A stretch of 64,000 nt of DNA from Lenzites betulinus (taxonomy: Eukaryota; Basidiomycota; Agaricomycetes; Polyporales; Polyporaceae). Each line of letters opens with the position of its first letter. Position 1 is the first letter of the stretch. The DNA is taken from contig JABYQU010000002.1 of NCBI GenBank assembly GCA_022264855.1, positions 1,302,001-1,366,000 on the forward strand, written 5' to 3'. The notes under the pieces are model-generated. The model was not told the DNA's origin. It ran no database searches and saw only the letters and a list, made by a program, of their open reading frames with translations. Shown here in pieces: positions 25,188 to 36,570 of this stretch. The translations under genes were made by a program, and so were the position numbers.

Positions 25188-26964
25188 ATGCCCCTTCAAG
25201 TCGCTATCGTTGGTGGAGGTGTTTGTGGCTTGGCTTGTGCCATCGCTTTGCAGCGAGCCGGAGTCACGGTGGACCTATTCGAAGCCACCGTATGTCCTCG
25301 TTCCATACGTTCAACGCGTCATATACTTACCTTATTTCTTTCAGGCAGCTTTTACGGAGGTTGGCGCGGGAATAGGCATCGGTGCGTCATGCCACACATC
25401 ACTAGACGTCCGTAGCGTCTGCAATATCTCATCAACTATCCAATGTTGTAGGTCCCAATGCCATAAAGGTTCTTAAAGACATTGGCGTCCTCGATGAGGT
25501 TCTCAAGAAGACGAACCCCAACGAGCTCAGGCCAAAAGGGTTCAAATTCATCTCCGGCCTCGATGGCCACGAGCTCGTTTACGAGGTATCGCACATATCG
25601 TCGTCGCCACGACAATCCCATGTAGTCTCACGCACCCCGTAGTACCCAATCTTGCCAGAGGATGCGAGTATCAGCATGCATCGGTCAGTAAGCATTTTCA
25701 AAATGGCGACACGGTGCAGTGCCTGCATACAGTCACTGACATCGCCACGTACCGTGCCCACAGTGCCGCCTTCCTCGCCGCGCTCGTCCGGGTCGTCGAC
25801 CCGCGCACCACGCACTTCAACAAACGCTGCACCTCCATCTCGGCCGCGCACAACAATCCCGAGCGTGTCGTTGTGCACTTCGCGGACGGGACCACTCACG
25901 AGGCGGACGTCGTTCTCGGCGCCGACGGGATCCGAAGCAACACGCGCGACTTCGTCGTCGGCGAGGTTGGAAAGGGGGTCGCGTTCAGCGGTACATATAT
26001 GTACCGTGCGCTCGTCCCGCGCGCCGCGCTGGAGGCAGCTGGCTTCAAGACCGACGTCAAGAGTACTCCAGTGTGCTTCATGGGCCCAAGCAAGGTGCGA
26101 GGGGCCCCCTAACGACTTCGCCGCAGTGTGTGTGCTGAAGAGATCCTCCTCACAGCACATCATAGTCGTTCCAATCAAGAACGGAGAGCTGGTACGCGGA
26201 CACCATATCATCCCAATTCCCCGTGCTTACCGTACGCGGCGTCCTGCAGATTAACATAGCCGCGGCGGTTGCGCGATACGACGTGCCCATCGGATCCCAT
26301 GATTTGCCGGAAGGGACACGCTGGGTCGAGGATGTGCCCCGCACGGAGCTGGAGAAGGAGTACGCAGGCTGGGGTCCCGACGTCGCGACCCTGCTCCGCT
26401 GCATGCCCGAGAAGACGAGTCGGTGGGCGATCCATGTCGTGCACCCGCCGCTTGCGAGCTACGCCAAGGGCCGTGTTGCGCTCCTCGGCGACGCGGTGAG
26501 CCCATTTGTCTCGCTGGTAGCTTGCTGAGCTGAGCTTTGGGATCCCGCCCGATGGGTAGGCTCATGCTATGCTGCCACACTTGGGTGCTGGGGCCAGTCA
26601 AGGTCTGGAGGACGCATATGTGTTGGCCCAGCTGTTAAGTAACCCGGAGACGAGTTCTAGTAACGTGGAGGTGCGCATATGAGACAGCTCTGCTTCGATA
26701 TCTACCGTGCACTCACTCACTAATTCACAGGCGGTGCTTCAAGCATACTCTGCGATCAGACAACCGAGGGCTCAGAGTGTCTGGGATGCCAGCTACCACG
26801 CTGGGTGGAGTACTTATCACCACCAAGGCCCCCACGGCTCCTCCAAGGAGGCCCTGCAGGAAGAACTGAAGGACTTATGGAAGCCCATCTGGCAGTACAA
26901 TCTGGATGCGGAGGTCGATTCAGCGTTGGACTCGCCTCGAGCGAGTCATGTCTTCACTGCATAG
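25188..26964 (+). CDS. FAD-dependent monooxygenase, salicylate-hydroxylase-like (copy 1)
   Basis: Group A flavoprotein hydroxylase, probably acting on aromatic acids with NAD(P)H. Nine exons (25188-25289, 25345-25381, 25452-25585, 25643-25683, 25764-26094, 26156-26191, 26250-26495, 26560-26670, 26731-26964) give 423 residues. It has the FAD Rossmann motif VAIVGGGVCGLACAIALQRAG, the DG motif VVLGADGIRSNTR, and the GD motif VALLGDA followed by AHAMLPHLGAGASQGLEDA. All introns are GT..AG. It is the first of three paralogues in 10 kb and the only one on the plus strand. Its sequence is the most divergent of the three. The substrate is unknown. Confidence 0.93.
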
Positions 26965-27211
26965 ATACGTATCAGCATGTATGCATATACCTGGTCGCGA
27001 ATTCAACGAGCGTTCGAGCCGGACAAGCGCTTGTACTCGAGAGCAACCCAAACGTGGACTCCATCGGAAACACGGCTAGGAGATTGTGTTACAGTGGGCA
27101 TGTCATTCGTCAGTAGAGAATGCCTACGCTAGGCTGGGGACTATAGTACATGTGCAGAGGACGCACGAGACACATAACCATACATCATAGACGGGACAGA
27201 CAGAGAGACGC

Positions 27212-27694
<483 letters not shown>

Positions 27695-27950
27695 TGTGTT
27701 TGTGTAGGTGAGAGGGGTTGTAGGTGTAGGGGATGTGTTTGTGAGCGTCGCAGAGACGGTGGCTCAGAGAAGGTAGTGGTGGTTGGAAGACAAGTCCCGT
27801 CGGACGCGTTCCGCGACTCTAAACCACGCGCGTTTGCTGTTGTTTGGGCAGTCACGTGCCCCGGGGAAGCGCGTCGCCAGGTTGGCGCCCACCGGCCGTG
27901 CGACTGCGCTGCGAGTCCGACTCCGGGCTCTGTCATCGTGTGCTCTTGCG
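27695..27950. promoter_or_regulatory. Shared divergent promoter, histone H4 / thioredoxin
   Basis: About 256 bp between the two start codons, so the promoters must overlap or adjoin. It is moderately CpG-rich, and no TATA box stands out. Co-regulation of the pair is possible but not shown by the sequence. Confidence 0.6.
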
Positions 27951-28769
27951 ATGCTCTTGCGGTCTCTAGCTCGCCCTTCCCTGCTTTCTCGCCAACTGCC
28001 TCGTCGTTCGATTCTCTTGACTAGGGCCATGTCTGTGACGCACATTGACAACACCACTCAGCTCGATGGGATCTTGAGCAAGTCCAAGGATAAGCTCTCG
28101 GTATGTCCCACAAAGCACTTTGGCTTTGCTATACTAAGAGCAGACCGTAGGTCATTGACTTCCATGCAACATGGTATGACATTCCCTGTTAACAGCGTAC
28201 AAATAGAAATTATTAAGCTCCCTACGAAAGGTGTGGGCCATGCCATATGATCGCTCCGACATATGAGGCTTTGGCAAAACAATACCCCACTGCCAATTTC
28301 CTGAAGTGTGATGTCGACCAAGCGAAGGATGTGGCAGGTAGATACCGCATCACTGCTATGTGAGCATTATATTGTGCTAGACCTGTATTGCAGCTGAACA
28401 ATGTGGCACAGGCCGACCTTCATCTTCCTCAAGGGTACCTCCGAAGTTGAGCGAGTCCGGGGCGCTAACAAGCCGTAAGCTATCTTTTCTCAAGCAGTAT
28501 AACCACACGACCGTCCCAAGTAGCCCGGCTTAGAGCTGAGCTCCTCCGTTATTCACAGTGCACTCGAAGCCGCTGTGCGCCGCCACTCCTCCGGGTCGTC
28601 TCCCGGTACGTTTTCGGGCAAGGGCCAGACTCTGGGCGGAGAAGGCTCGTCGAACGCCGGCCCAGGTGCGGCAGGAGGAGGAGTTGCGGCTTTCCAAGCG
28701 TTGGATCCCCAGGTGAAGGTGTTCCTTTACCTGCTTGGCGGCTATATCCTGTTCTGGTGGTTGAAATGA
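27951..28769 (+). CDS. Thioredoxin-domain protein with C-terminal membrane anchor
   Basis: Exons 27951-28100, 28151-28173, 28231-28359, 28412-28474 and 28559-28769 give 191 residues. The thioredoxin fold has the active site FHATWCGPCHMIAP, the cis-Pro segment ITAMPTFIFLKG, and SEVERVRGANKPALEAAV. A Gly/Ser linker leads to a C-terminal hydrophobic segment (VKVFLYLLGGYILFWWLK), a tail anchor. The upstream ATG adds 26 Arg/Leu-rich residues (MLLRSLARPSLLSRQ...) resembling a mitochondrial presequence. A second ATG at 28029 (MSVTHIDNTTQ) would give the plain thioredoxin start. Which start is used decides whether the protein is mitochondrial or cytosol/ER-facing. Confidence 0.9.
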
Positions 28770-29364
28770 GACGTGCGTTCTATTTGTTTTGTGACCTTGT
28801 CGGCTTGTATGCTGCTGTAACATGATCGGTGCGGGTTGATCGTTGAAGCACTCAGTGGACCATGGTGTGACGGTCCTTTGGAATATGCGCGAAGAGTTGC
28901 CACGAGCGGGTTGAGTCCTGACACGTTATACCTGTTTCCTTCGGATCACAGTGCACGTCGGTCAAGTCGCTCATTCCAGTTCATCTGTGATATACAAGGG
29001 ACACACGTGTTCTCCGTATAGTACCCCGCCAATACGGTCACGACCGCTGCATAGTGCACGCTCGTCCGAAGTCTAGCTCATTACTCCAAGCGCATGTGCG
29101 ACAAGGGCGAGCGGACGTGGTGGGTTAAGCGAACCTGAAACGTGTCCATAGTATTGCTCCCAAGCATGTCCGCCGAGGTAATTTTGGTGAATCTATACTG
29201 CCAGTGGTAGTATACACCATTCGTCGGAATGCTGCAGTTCTGCCCGGATATTTCTCTGCCGTCTTGGCGACTCGTTGGGAGGAAACGACGATTTGTGTTT
29301 CTATGTGGAACATCAGAGGAATACTTGTACACAGCTACGCAAGCGGTGAGATGAGTATCATCTA
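28770..29364. other. Convergent intergenic region
   Basis: About 600 bp of 3' space between the thioredoxin (+) and FAD monooxygenase copy 2 (-). No gene or repeat is recognised. Confidence 0.5.
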
Positions 29365-31120
29365 CTACGCAGCCGCGGAGAAAGCGCCCTGCTCCCTCAG
29401 CTGTGCAACCACGGCAGCGAACTCAGCGTCGAAGTCGTGACGCCAGACGGGCCAAAACAGCTTGTCGGGGGACAGATCCTCGGGGAGCTTCTCCCAATCC
29501 TCGCCATGGGGCCCGTTGCCGTCGTAGACGCTGCCCGTGTAGCGGCTTCCGTCGAAGACAGTCTGTACACGAGGCCGACGGAAGTCGGAGTAGATCTGAA
29601 GGACAGCCTGTAGAGCGCGGTTAGGTCAAGCAGGGAATCTAAGACGTTGAGAGTACGGACCGTCAAATTCTTGGCGTTGGTCTCGGGGTGGCTGAGAAGA
29701 CGGGATAGCATGAAGGCGTCCTCGATACCTTGACCCGCGCCCGCGCCCATGTGGGGCAGCATACCGTGTGCCTGTAGACCAATGATATGTCATCGTCACG
29801 CCGCTACCAGAAATAGGTTGGCGTACCGCATCGCCGAGCACTGCGACATGTCCCTTCGCGTAGGTTTCGAGTGGGGGATAGACGACATGGATGGACCACT
29901 TGCTCGTTGTCTCGGGCATGCAGTCAAGCACGATTTGCACGTCGGGGCCCCACCCTTTGAATACCTCCTTCACCTCTTCGCGGGATGCAGTGTCCACCCA
30001 ATGCACATCTTCTGGCTGGTTTGCCGCGCCGATCGGTATGTCGTAGCGGGCAGAGAACGCTGCTACGTTGATCTGTGGACCCCAGTACGCATGAGCTCAT
30101 GAGCGGACATACATAGGCCATACTAACGTACAACTGTTCCTTCCTTGATAGGGAAGACAATGACGTGCTGTGGACGAAAGCTGAGAAATCTGAGGATAGT
30201 GCAAGACTGCGTCAACTCACCTTTCCTGGGCCGGTGAAGCACGTGGGTGCTTTTTTCAACTCGGTCTTGAACCCAGCCGCTTGCATCTGGGCAAAGGGAA
30301 CCAGGCTTCTGTACACGACCGTGTTGCTGAAGGCAACCCGGTTGTCATCTTCCCCGGTGATATATTTGCGAACGAAGCTTCTGATCCCGTCCGCACCGAG
30401 GACAACGTCAGTCTCGTGCGTGGTGCCGTCGGCAAAGTTCACCAGAAGACGGTCAGAGCCGGGCGATTCGGTGATGGACGTGCAGCGTTTTTTGAAGTGG
30501 CAGTTGGCGGGTTCAATCAGGCCGACGAGCGCATCGAGGAAGACCGCACTAAAGTTAAGTAGCAGTCAGGTTTAGTTGTATTCACTCATAAAAATAGAGA
30601 TCCCACCGATGGATTCCGAGTCCTAGGTCCTGCGGGAGCTCTGCGGGGAACTTTGGACGCGAGCAGAAAAAATCAACTGTACACCCACGGACTGTGCCAA
30701 ACCTACTACGTACCTCGAAGAAGGCCTTGTGCTCGCCAATCCCGTTACGGTTGACGAAGCCCTGCAGTCCGAGGTCGGAAGGGCTGCATTTACCCATCAC
30801 ATCATCCCATATGCCGATGCTCTTGAGTACGTTGATCGCGTTCGGCCCTGTGCGACATGTCATGAGTCGACACTCCGCAACTCAGCTAGGAATGGCTGTA
30901 GCATACCAAGACCGACTCCGGCACCGATCTCCCCAAATGCTGACTGGAGCGCAAGTCAGACCCGGGCCTAGCGCAAGATAGAAGTCAAAATGCATACCGC
31001 AGCTTCAAACAGTTGTACTGGGACTCCCGCCTTCTGTAAGGCGACAGCGCAAGTGAGGCCCACAACGCCCCCACCTATAACAGCGACTTCGAACTTCTTC
31101 TGCTGGGAAATTTGCGCCAT
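29365..31120 (-). CDS. FAD-dependent monooxygenase, salicylate-hydroxylase-like (copy 2)
   Basis: Same family and intron layout as copy 1. Exon 1 is 31120-30998, encoding FEVAVIGGGVVGLTCAVAL. Later exons carry GPNAINVLKSIGIWDDV, VVLGADGIRSFVRKYITG, VAVLGDA and AHGMLPHMGAGAGQGIEDA, ending EQGAFSAAA. About 430 residues with no disruption seen. A TATATATA box lies near 31199-31206, about 80 bp upstream of the ATG. It is much closer to copy 3 than to copy 1, and the two share about 470 bp of upstream sequence, so they come from a recent tandem duplication. Confidence 0.92.
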
Positions 31121-31195
31121 GGTTGTTTTAGTTGGTGTTCTGTGGGGATGTTCTGAGGATGTTCTGTTGCTTCTGCCTGAAGTTGGACGACGAAG

Positions 31196-31240
31196 GAGTA
31201 TATATACATGTAGATTCCGCGGAATCTGACGCACCACGGG
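31196..31240 (-). promoter_or_regulatory. Promoter core of monooxygenase copy 2
   Basis: On the minus strand, a TATATATA box about 80 bp before the start codon, flanked by a segment shared with copy 3. Read on plus, the shared words are ACATGTAGATTCCGC and GCGGAATCTGACG. Confidence 0.6.
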
Positions 31241-32749
31241 ACACGCAAAGCATTGCTGCTGATCAAGAGGGATTCACCCTTCGCAATCACGTAGAGGCCT
31301 GCGTGTACAATGTTCTGCTTGTCCTTTCCTGCTTACTCAAAGTTACACAAAAATCGTCCGGCGTTTTGCACGTAAGAAGCATGCAGCCGCCGGGGCGCAG
31401 CATGATCCGCTACCGAAGCGATTATCACCGGGGAGGATAATGACCTGGCCATGGTTAGTTTGGAGCTAGGCTGTTCTTCCATAGCATGATTGCAGTAGCA
31501 CTAGTGACCTGTGAGAGATGAGCAGGTCAGCACGTATGGCCTACTCGGATTGCAACGGTCCGTCTTGACAAAGTGGACTCACGTTACATTGTTCGACGGT
31601 GTAGCCAACTTCTCCGCATCTTCGAAACTCGCGGTTCTCGCACAGCGCCACCAAGCCTGGCTGCGCAGAGACGGCTGCGGATCAAGTTCTGAATCCTTCG
31701 TGCTGATGGCCGTACACCCAGATGCCGCGGGGAGACGTATTGAAAAAGAGGGCGACACTAGTGTGCCGTTCTACGTCATGCGGGTCCGTGCCCGTCGGGT
31801 ATGTGCCCCACAGGATTCACAGAGCTTTTAGGTCATCTATGCAGATGACTGCGCATCAGAGGATGTTAGATGGGATTCACGAGCTGGAACCTAGTTGGTC
31901 AATGAACGATTGCACGCACCTTAGGTACATACATGCGCGGAAGCGTCTCATGGTCCCTTAGCGCGCAGAAATAAAGTCGCGGGCTCGTCACAAGAAGATT
32001 TGGTACTCGTGTCTAGCAACCTCAACGCGGACGCGCACGTCGCACCCCTCCCTAATGTTACCTTTCAAGCTCTCGCTTTAAGATGGATGGCCGAAGATGT
32101 TGAGGACGTCGTCCGCATATATTGGGCAACTCTGCGGCGACCATGGGAGTGAGCTCGTGCAACGCTACTTGGCATTTCAACGAGTTTCACAGCACACGGG
32201 CTACCAATTCGGTAGACCAAGTGTGTAATTTTCGTTTCACGTATCAAGACTACACAGTGCGCATCACGACGGAGAAGGGCATGTCATTTCGTTCTCGAGG
32301 AGTATGCATCTTGAGCCTCTACTAGCGCAGACTCCAGAAAATGGGTAGTATAAGCGTCGTAGAACCTGCCTTGATAGTGCTAATCGCCTGGATGTGGTTG
32401 TGGAGGGCAGAGAAGACCATGAGAGGGAGGAGACGCCGCAAGGGCGCAAACGACAAAAACGCGTCGGGCCTGTGAGCGGATGTGACAGGTGGATGCAATA
32501 ATGTGACTGACGCGTATTGGGCGCTTATGTGGCTGGCTCAACGAGTCTCCAGAGTCCACCGACTACCACTGACGGGCTGCGGCCCTGCGACTGCAATATT
32601 CGACGTTGTCGGCACTTCTCCAGTGCTCTACTCAACGCCATATGAGCGACACCCTGCGTAGGGTTACCCTATTTACTTTCATGCAGATACTAAGAGGAAT
32701 ATACAAGTTCTATGCGACTGATATTTAGTATCATCATACTATAGATTCT
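31241..32749. other. Intergenic between copies 2 and 3
   Basis: The first 350 bp or so (to about 31600) is homologous to sequence upstream of copy 3. The remainder has no recognised gene, only short ORFs on both strands. Confidence 0.5.
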
Positions 32750-34535
32750 CTACACCGACTTCGAAGCTACCTGAGGGAAAGTGCCCTGCTCCCTCAGCTT
32801 CGCAACGACGGAATCGAATTCAGCGTCAAAGTCGTGACGCCAGACGGGCCGGAAAAACCAATCCGGAGACAGATCCTCAGACACCTTCTCCCAATCCTCG
32901 CCATGAGGCCCATTGCCATCGTAGATGCGACCCGCAGCAAGACTTCCATCCCAGACCATCTGCGCACGAGGTCGACGGAAGTCAGAGTAGATCTGAAGGA
33001 CCGCCTGTAGAATCTAGATTAGTGGAATGGTTGAGCGTGCGAGGTGTTAAGAGTACGAACCGTCAAATTTTCGGCATTGGTCTCGGGGTGGCTGAGAAGG
33101 CGGGAGAGCATGAAGGCGTCTTCGATTCCTTGACCCGACCCCGCACCCATGTGAGGTAGCATACCATTGGCCTGCAAAATACAACATCGTTATGATGCTA
33201 GTATCAGAAGTAGTACTAGTCGAATTGGCGTACTGCATCCCCTAGTACTGCGACCCGTCCTTTCGCGTAGGTCTCCAGTGGGGGATGTACGACATGGATG
33301 GACCACTTGGTCGATTTTAAGTTATCGGGCATGCAGTCGAGCAAAATTTCCACGTCGGGGCCCCATCCTTCGAATACCTGCTTGACCTCTTCGCGGGATG
33401 AGTCCTCCACCCAAGGTGCACCTTCCGGTAGGTTGGCAGCACCGATCGGTATGTCATAGCGAGCAGAGAACGCTGCTATGTTGATCTGTGCACACGGATG
33501 CGGGTCAGCCCATGAGAGAGCATGTGTACGCCATTTGGACGTACAACAGTTCCTTCTTTGACAGGGTAGACGATGATATGCTGTGGACGAAGGCTGAGAC
33601 ATCTGAGGACATTGCGAGACTGAGTGAGCTCGCCTTTCCTGGGCCGGTGAAGCATGTCGGGTTCCGCCTGAGGTCGGTCTTGAACCCGGCGGCTTGAACC
33701 TGGGCAAAGGGAATCAAGACTCGGTACGCGACCGTATTGCTGAAAGCAACCCGACTGTCGCCATCCCCAGTGATAAATCTGCGGACAGAACTTTTGATCC
33801 CATCCGCGCCAAGGACAAGGTCGGTTTCGTGTGTGGTGCCATCTGAAAAGTTCACTAGAAGACGTTGGCGGTTTGCAGGTGATTCGACGATAGACATGCA
33901 GCGTTTGTTGAAGTGGCAATTCGAAGGATCGAAAAGGCCGATGAGCGCATCGAGGAAGACCGCACTAGGTGTTCAATGGCAATGAAGTTCAAGTCTATCG
34001 TTCATTAGTAGAGATGAAGATCTCACCGATGAACTCCAAGTACTTCGTCCTGCGGGAGCTCCACGGGGAACTACGGAGGTGAGCGGAAATGTCAGGCCTT
34101 ACTTCATGGGACTCAATCATGTCTGATAAGTACCTCATGAAGAGCCTTATGCTCGCCCACCCCGTTACGATAGATGAAACCAAGTTGCTTTCCAAGGTCG
34201 CCAGGACTGCATCTCTTCAACACATCATCCCATATACCGATGCTCTTGAGTACTTGGATCGCATTCGGTCCTACGCGGTATGCAGTTAGCCGTTTGGCAT
34301 CTCTCAACTACAGATGATTTCGACGTACCAATGCCAATTCCGGCACCAATTTCAGCAAATGCTGTCTGAATTGCAAGTTAGGGCGGCATGTCGGGGAAGT
34401 CAAGGGGCATACCGCGGCTTCGAACAGCTCCACCGGGACCCCTGCCCTTTGCAAGGCGATGGCACAGGTCAGGCCAACTACGCCCCCACCTATTACGGCA
34501 ATTTGAAAGCTCTTCTGTTGTGGGGCTTGCGTCAT
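32750..34535 (-). CDS. FAD-dependent monooxygenase, salicylate-hydroxylase-like (copy 3)
   Basis: Starts MTQAPQQKSFQIAVIGGGVV. It has PNAIQVLKSIGIWDDVLK, FPVELPQDEVLGVHR, VLGADGIKSSVRRFITG, VAVLGDA and NGMLPHMGAGSGQGIEDA, and ends GTFPQVASKSV. About 430 residues, intact across all exons with the same intron positions as copy 2. A TATATATA-type box at about 34608 lies some 75 bp from the ATG. The retained coding capacity in both tandem copies suggests both are under selection. Confidence 0.92.
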
Positions 34536-34599
34536 GGGAGTTCAAACTTTGCAACCGTGTCCCATGAAGATGATGTGCTGCTTGGGACTGAGATTGGAC

Positions 34600-34660
34600 C
34601 ACAAGGGATATATATGCATGTAGATGCCGCCGATGCGAACACCTAACACGCGGAATCTGA
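34600..34660 (-). promoter_or_regulatory. Promoter core of monooxygenase copy 3
   Basis: Counterpart of the copy 2 promoter, with a TATA box then GCATGTAGATGCCGC and, after about 20 extra bases, the shared GCGGAATCTGACG word (plus-strand reading). Confidence 0.6.
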
Positions 34661-34724
34661 CGAACCACGGGCCCAGAACACGCCAAGCGTCGACGGATAA
34701 AAATGCGCAGGATGTATGGAGCGT

Positions 34725-35110
34725 ACCTAGTTAGTGGCATCGACGGCCGCCCTCCCAGAATGCGTTATCAGCTTCCTCACCCAACTGGGCTTGGGCCATG
34801 TGTCTCTGGAACACCAATTCCGCCGCATCAACAAAGCCAACTCACCTCCGTGCCCCGCCTGTCTCGCCACCGGTGAAACCGCATTGCGGGTACTTTCTGT
34901 GCAGTGGCGAGCTTGGCTGCTCGTCCCTGGGTACTTCTCCATGAGTCTCTCACCGTCCAGAACCTGCTCGGATGAAGCTCGTTGAACGAGCAGGTCAAGC
35001 AGATTCCCACGGCCGAACCCACATATACTTTTAGGTTCTGGCGTGGGCTCGTCCTGAAGCGGTTATAAAACTGAAGAAAAAAGGGCACACCTCGTTCATA
35101 ATCGCACAGC
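34725..35110 (+). mobile_element. Degenerate LINE-type retrotransposon 3' fragment
   Basis: A plus-strand frame from about 34737 reads TQLGLGHVSLEHQFRRIN followed by SPPCPACLATGETALRVL. This resembles the conserved segment after the RNase H/reverse transcriptase of fungal non-LTR elements (TxLRTGHxxLxxxLxRI...SPxCxxC...ETxxHxL). It loses the frame soon after and ends near an A-rich stretch. The block is absent from the homologous upstream region of copy 2, which fits a 5'-truncated insertion. No target-site duplication was verified. Confidence 0.5.
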
Positions 35111-35599
35111 GACCGTCGTGCACGCATTCTAGTTGCACCCTAGATCCTCAGCTTACTCAAGGTTATCCATACCCGCCCGATGCTCTGCACGTAGAAAGTA
35201 TGCACCGGTCGAAACGCCGCATTACGATCCGCCGGACGCATGCTTCGGTCAGAGCCTTCTAGCAAGCGATGGTCAGCACATCGAGCCCGCGTGGATCGCA
35301 ACGGTCTGCATCTTGATAAGGTGAACTGACACCAAATGATCGCTCTTACCTACCAAGATCTAGATGATGAGGCCTTGCGATGTCTCATAATCCGACGACA
35401 TTGGAGGGTGAAAATCAAGCTTGAACCCTCATAGAGACGCGCAGACGGCGGTGTTCGTGATCTGCCAGTAGATCGGTACTAGCTTATACAAAGCTTCTGT
35501 GATATGACCTGATATGCCCTGGATCATCAGAGTCAACTATGGTTGCTGACAAAAATGACACACGTACACATCTCTGCTAGCACGGTCGTCAGAGCAGGT
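35111..35599. other. Intergenic; start is duplicated upstream sequence
   Basis: About 35110-35340 resumes the homology with the region upstream of monooxygenase copy 2. The rest has nothing recognisable. Confidence 0.4.
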
Positions 35600-36110
35600 C
35601 GGAAGCTGCTCACCATACGACTGGCCGATTCATGATTGACGCGATGTGGTCGGGAACACGTTCGCGACCTGCGACATCCTTTACTCGACCCACGCTGAAT
35701 GCTTGATAGTGATACCAGGATACCAGCGCGCCTTGACGAGCTTCAAGTGCTCCGGGTACCAGCCCGACTCCTGCCAGTCAATGTCACCCATCGCCCGATC
35801 TTCTTAGACGATGATGTTGCGCAGGGCCAATCCATGAGTGAAGACGGTATTAAGGTCGTCTCGCATGTGCCCACGGGCAGCTCTGTCGGGTCCACGAAGG
35901 GCACCGTGAAGTTGAAAACGCGATGGTTGAGCGCAACCTTGTCTACCAAGGGCCCTGTAGGAAGCAATGAGGCAAAGCGACCGTCCCTCAAAGCCTAGAC
36001 ATAGAGCGAGCAGACAGCTCCAGGGTACGCAGGGTGGCGGCTAAAGACTTCAAACCGGCTAGACGAGGTCGTTAAGCTGTTCCTTCATAACTTGAAGGAG
36101 GTATGTGTAG
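35600..36110 (-). pseudogene. APH-family (phosphotransferase) kinase pseudogene
   Basis: On the minus strand the fragments are LLQVMKEQLNDLV, then FTHGLALRNIIV, an in-frame TAA, GDIDWQESGWYPEHLKLVKARW and a further TAG. They match the catalytic core of fungal aminoglycoside-phosphotransferase-like proteins (FTHGDLxxRNIIV...DWxxSGWYPE). The catalytic Asp of HGD is missing and the regions are in different frames, so it is dead. The full extent is uncertain. Confidence 0.6.
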
Positions 36111-36570
36111 CCCAAAGCGTAGTCAGAAGCTAGAACGCGTGCACGGCACAGGGATTGAGGTGTGTTTGCGTGTAAAGTGCAGTGTGTCTGCTTCTGCGCA
36201 GGTTCTGGGGCCTCCCATCTTCAAAAAAGCCGAAGTGAAGAAGCCGTAGGGGGCCATAGCTTCTGCTGAGTTACACTGGAGATAACGGTAGATCCTGCAG
36301 AGGCATTGGGCAGTGCCAGAGAACCACTGCCACCCTATTTAGCGCGTCGCGTTGTGTTAACTTACGGTCACGTGCGCTATTTCGCGTGGGCGCGCTCCGA
36401 GTCGTTGCTGCCGTCAGTCAGTCTTTGTTCGCTCCGCCGTTCATGTCATCTGCACGTCCTCACTGCTCTCTTCAATCTGTGTGCGTATAACTGGTCACGA
36501 AATCTCTACACAGGAGCTCCCAAAGCCCACCTCCTACGTCGTACGCCGGCCAGCAAGACGCGCTGCTGCC
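36111..36570. promoter_or_regulatory. POM152 upstream region
   Basis: About 460 bp before the POM152 ATG with no gene. It includes a CT-rich segment at about 36400-36480. Confidence 0.4.
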
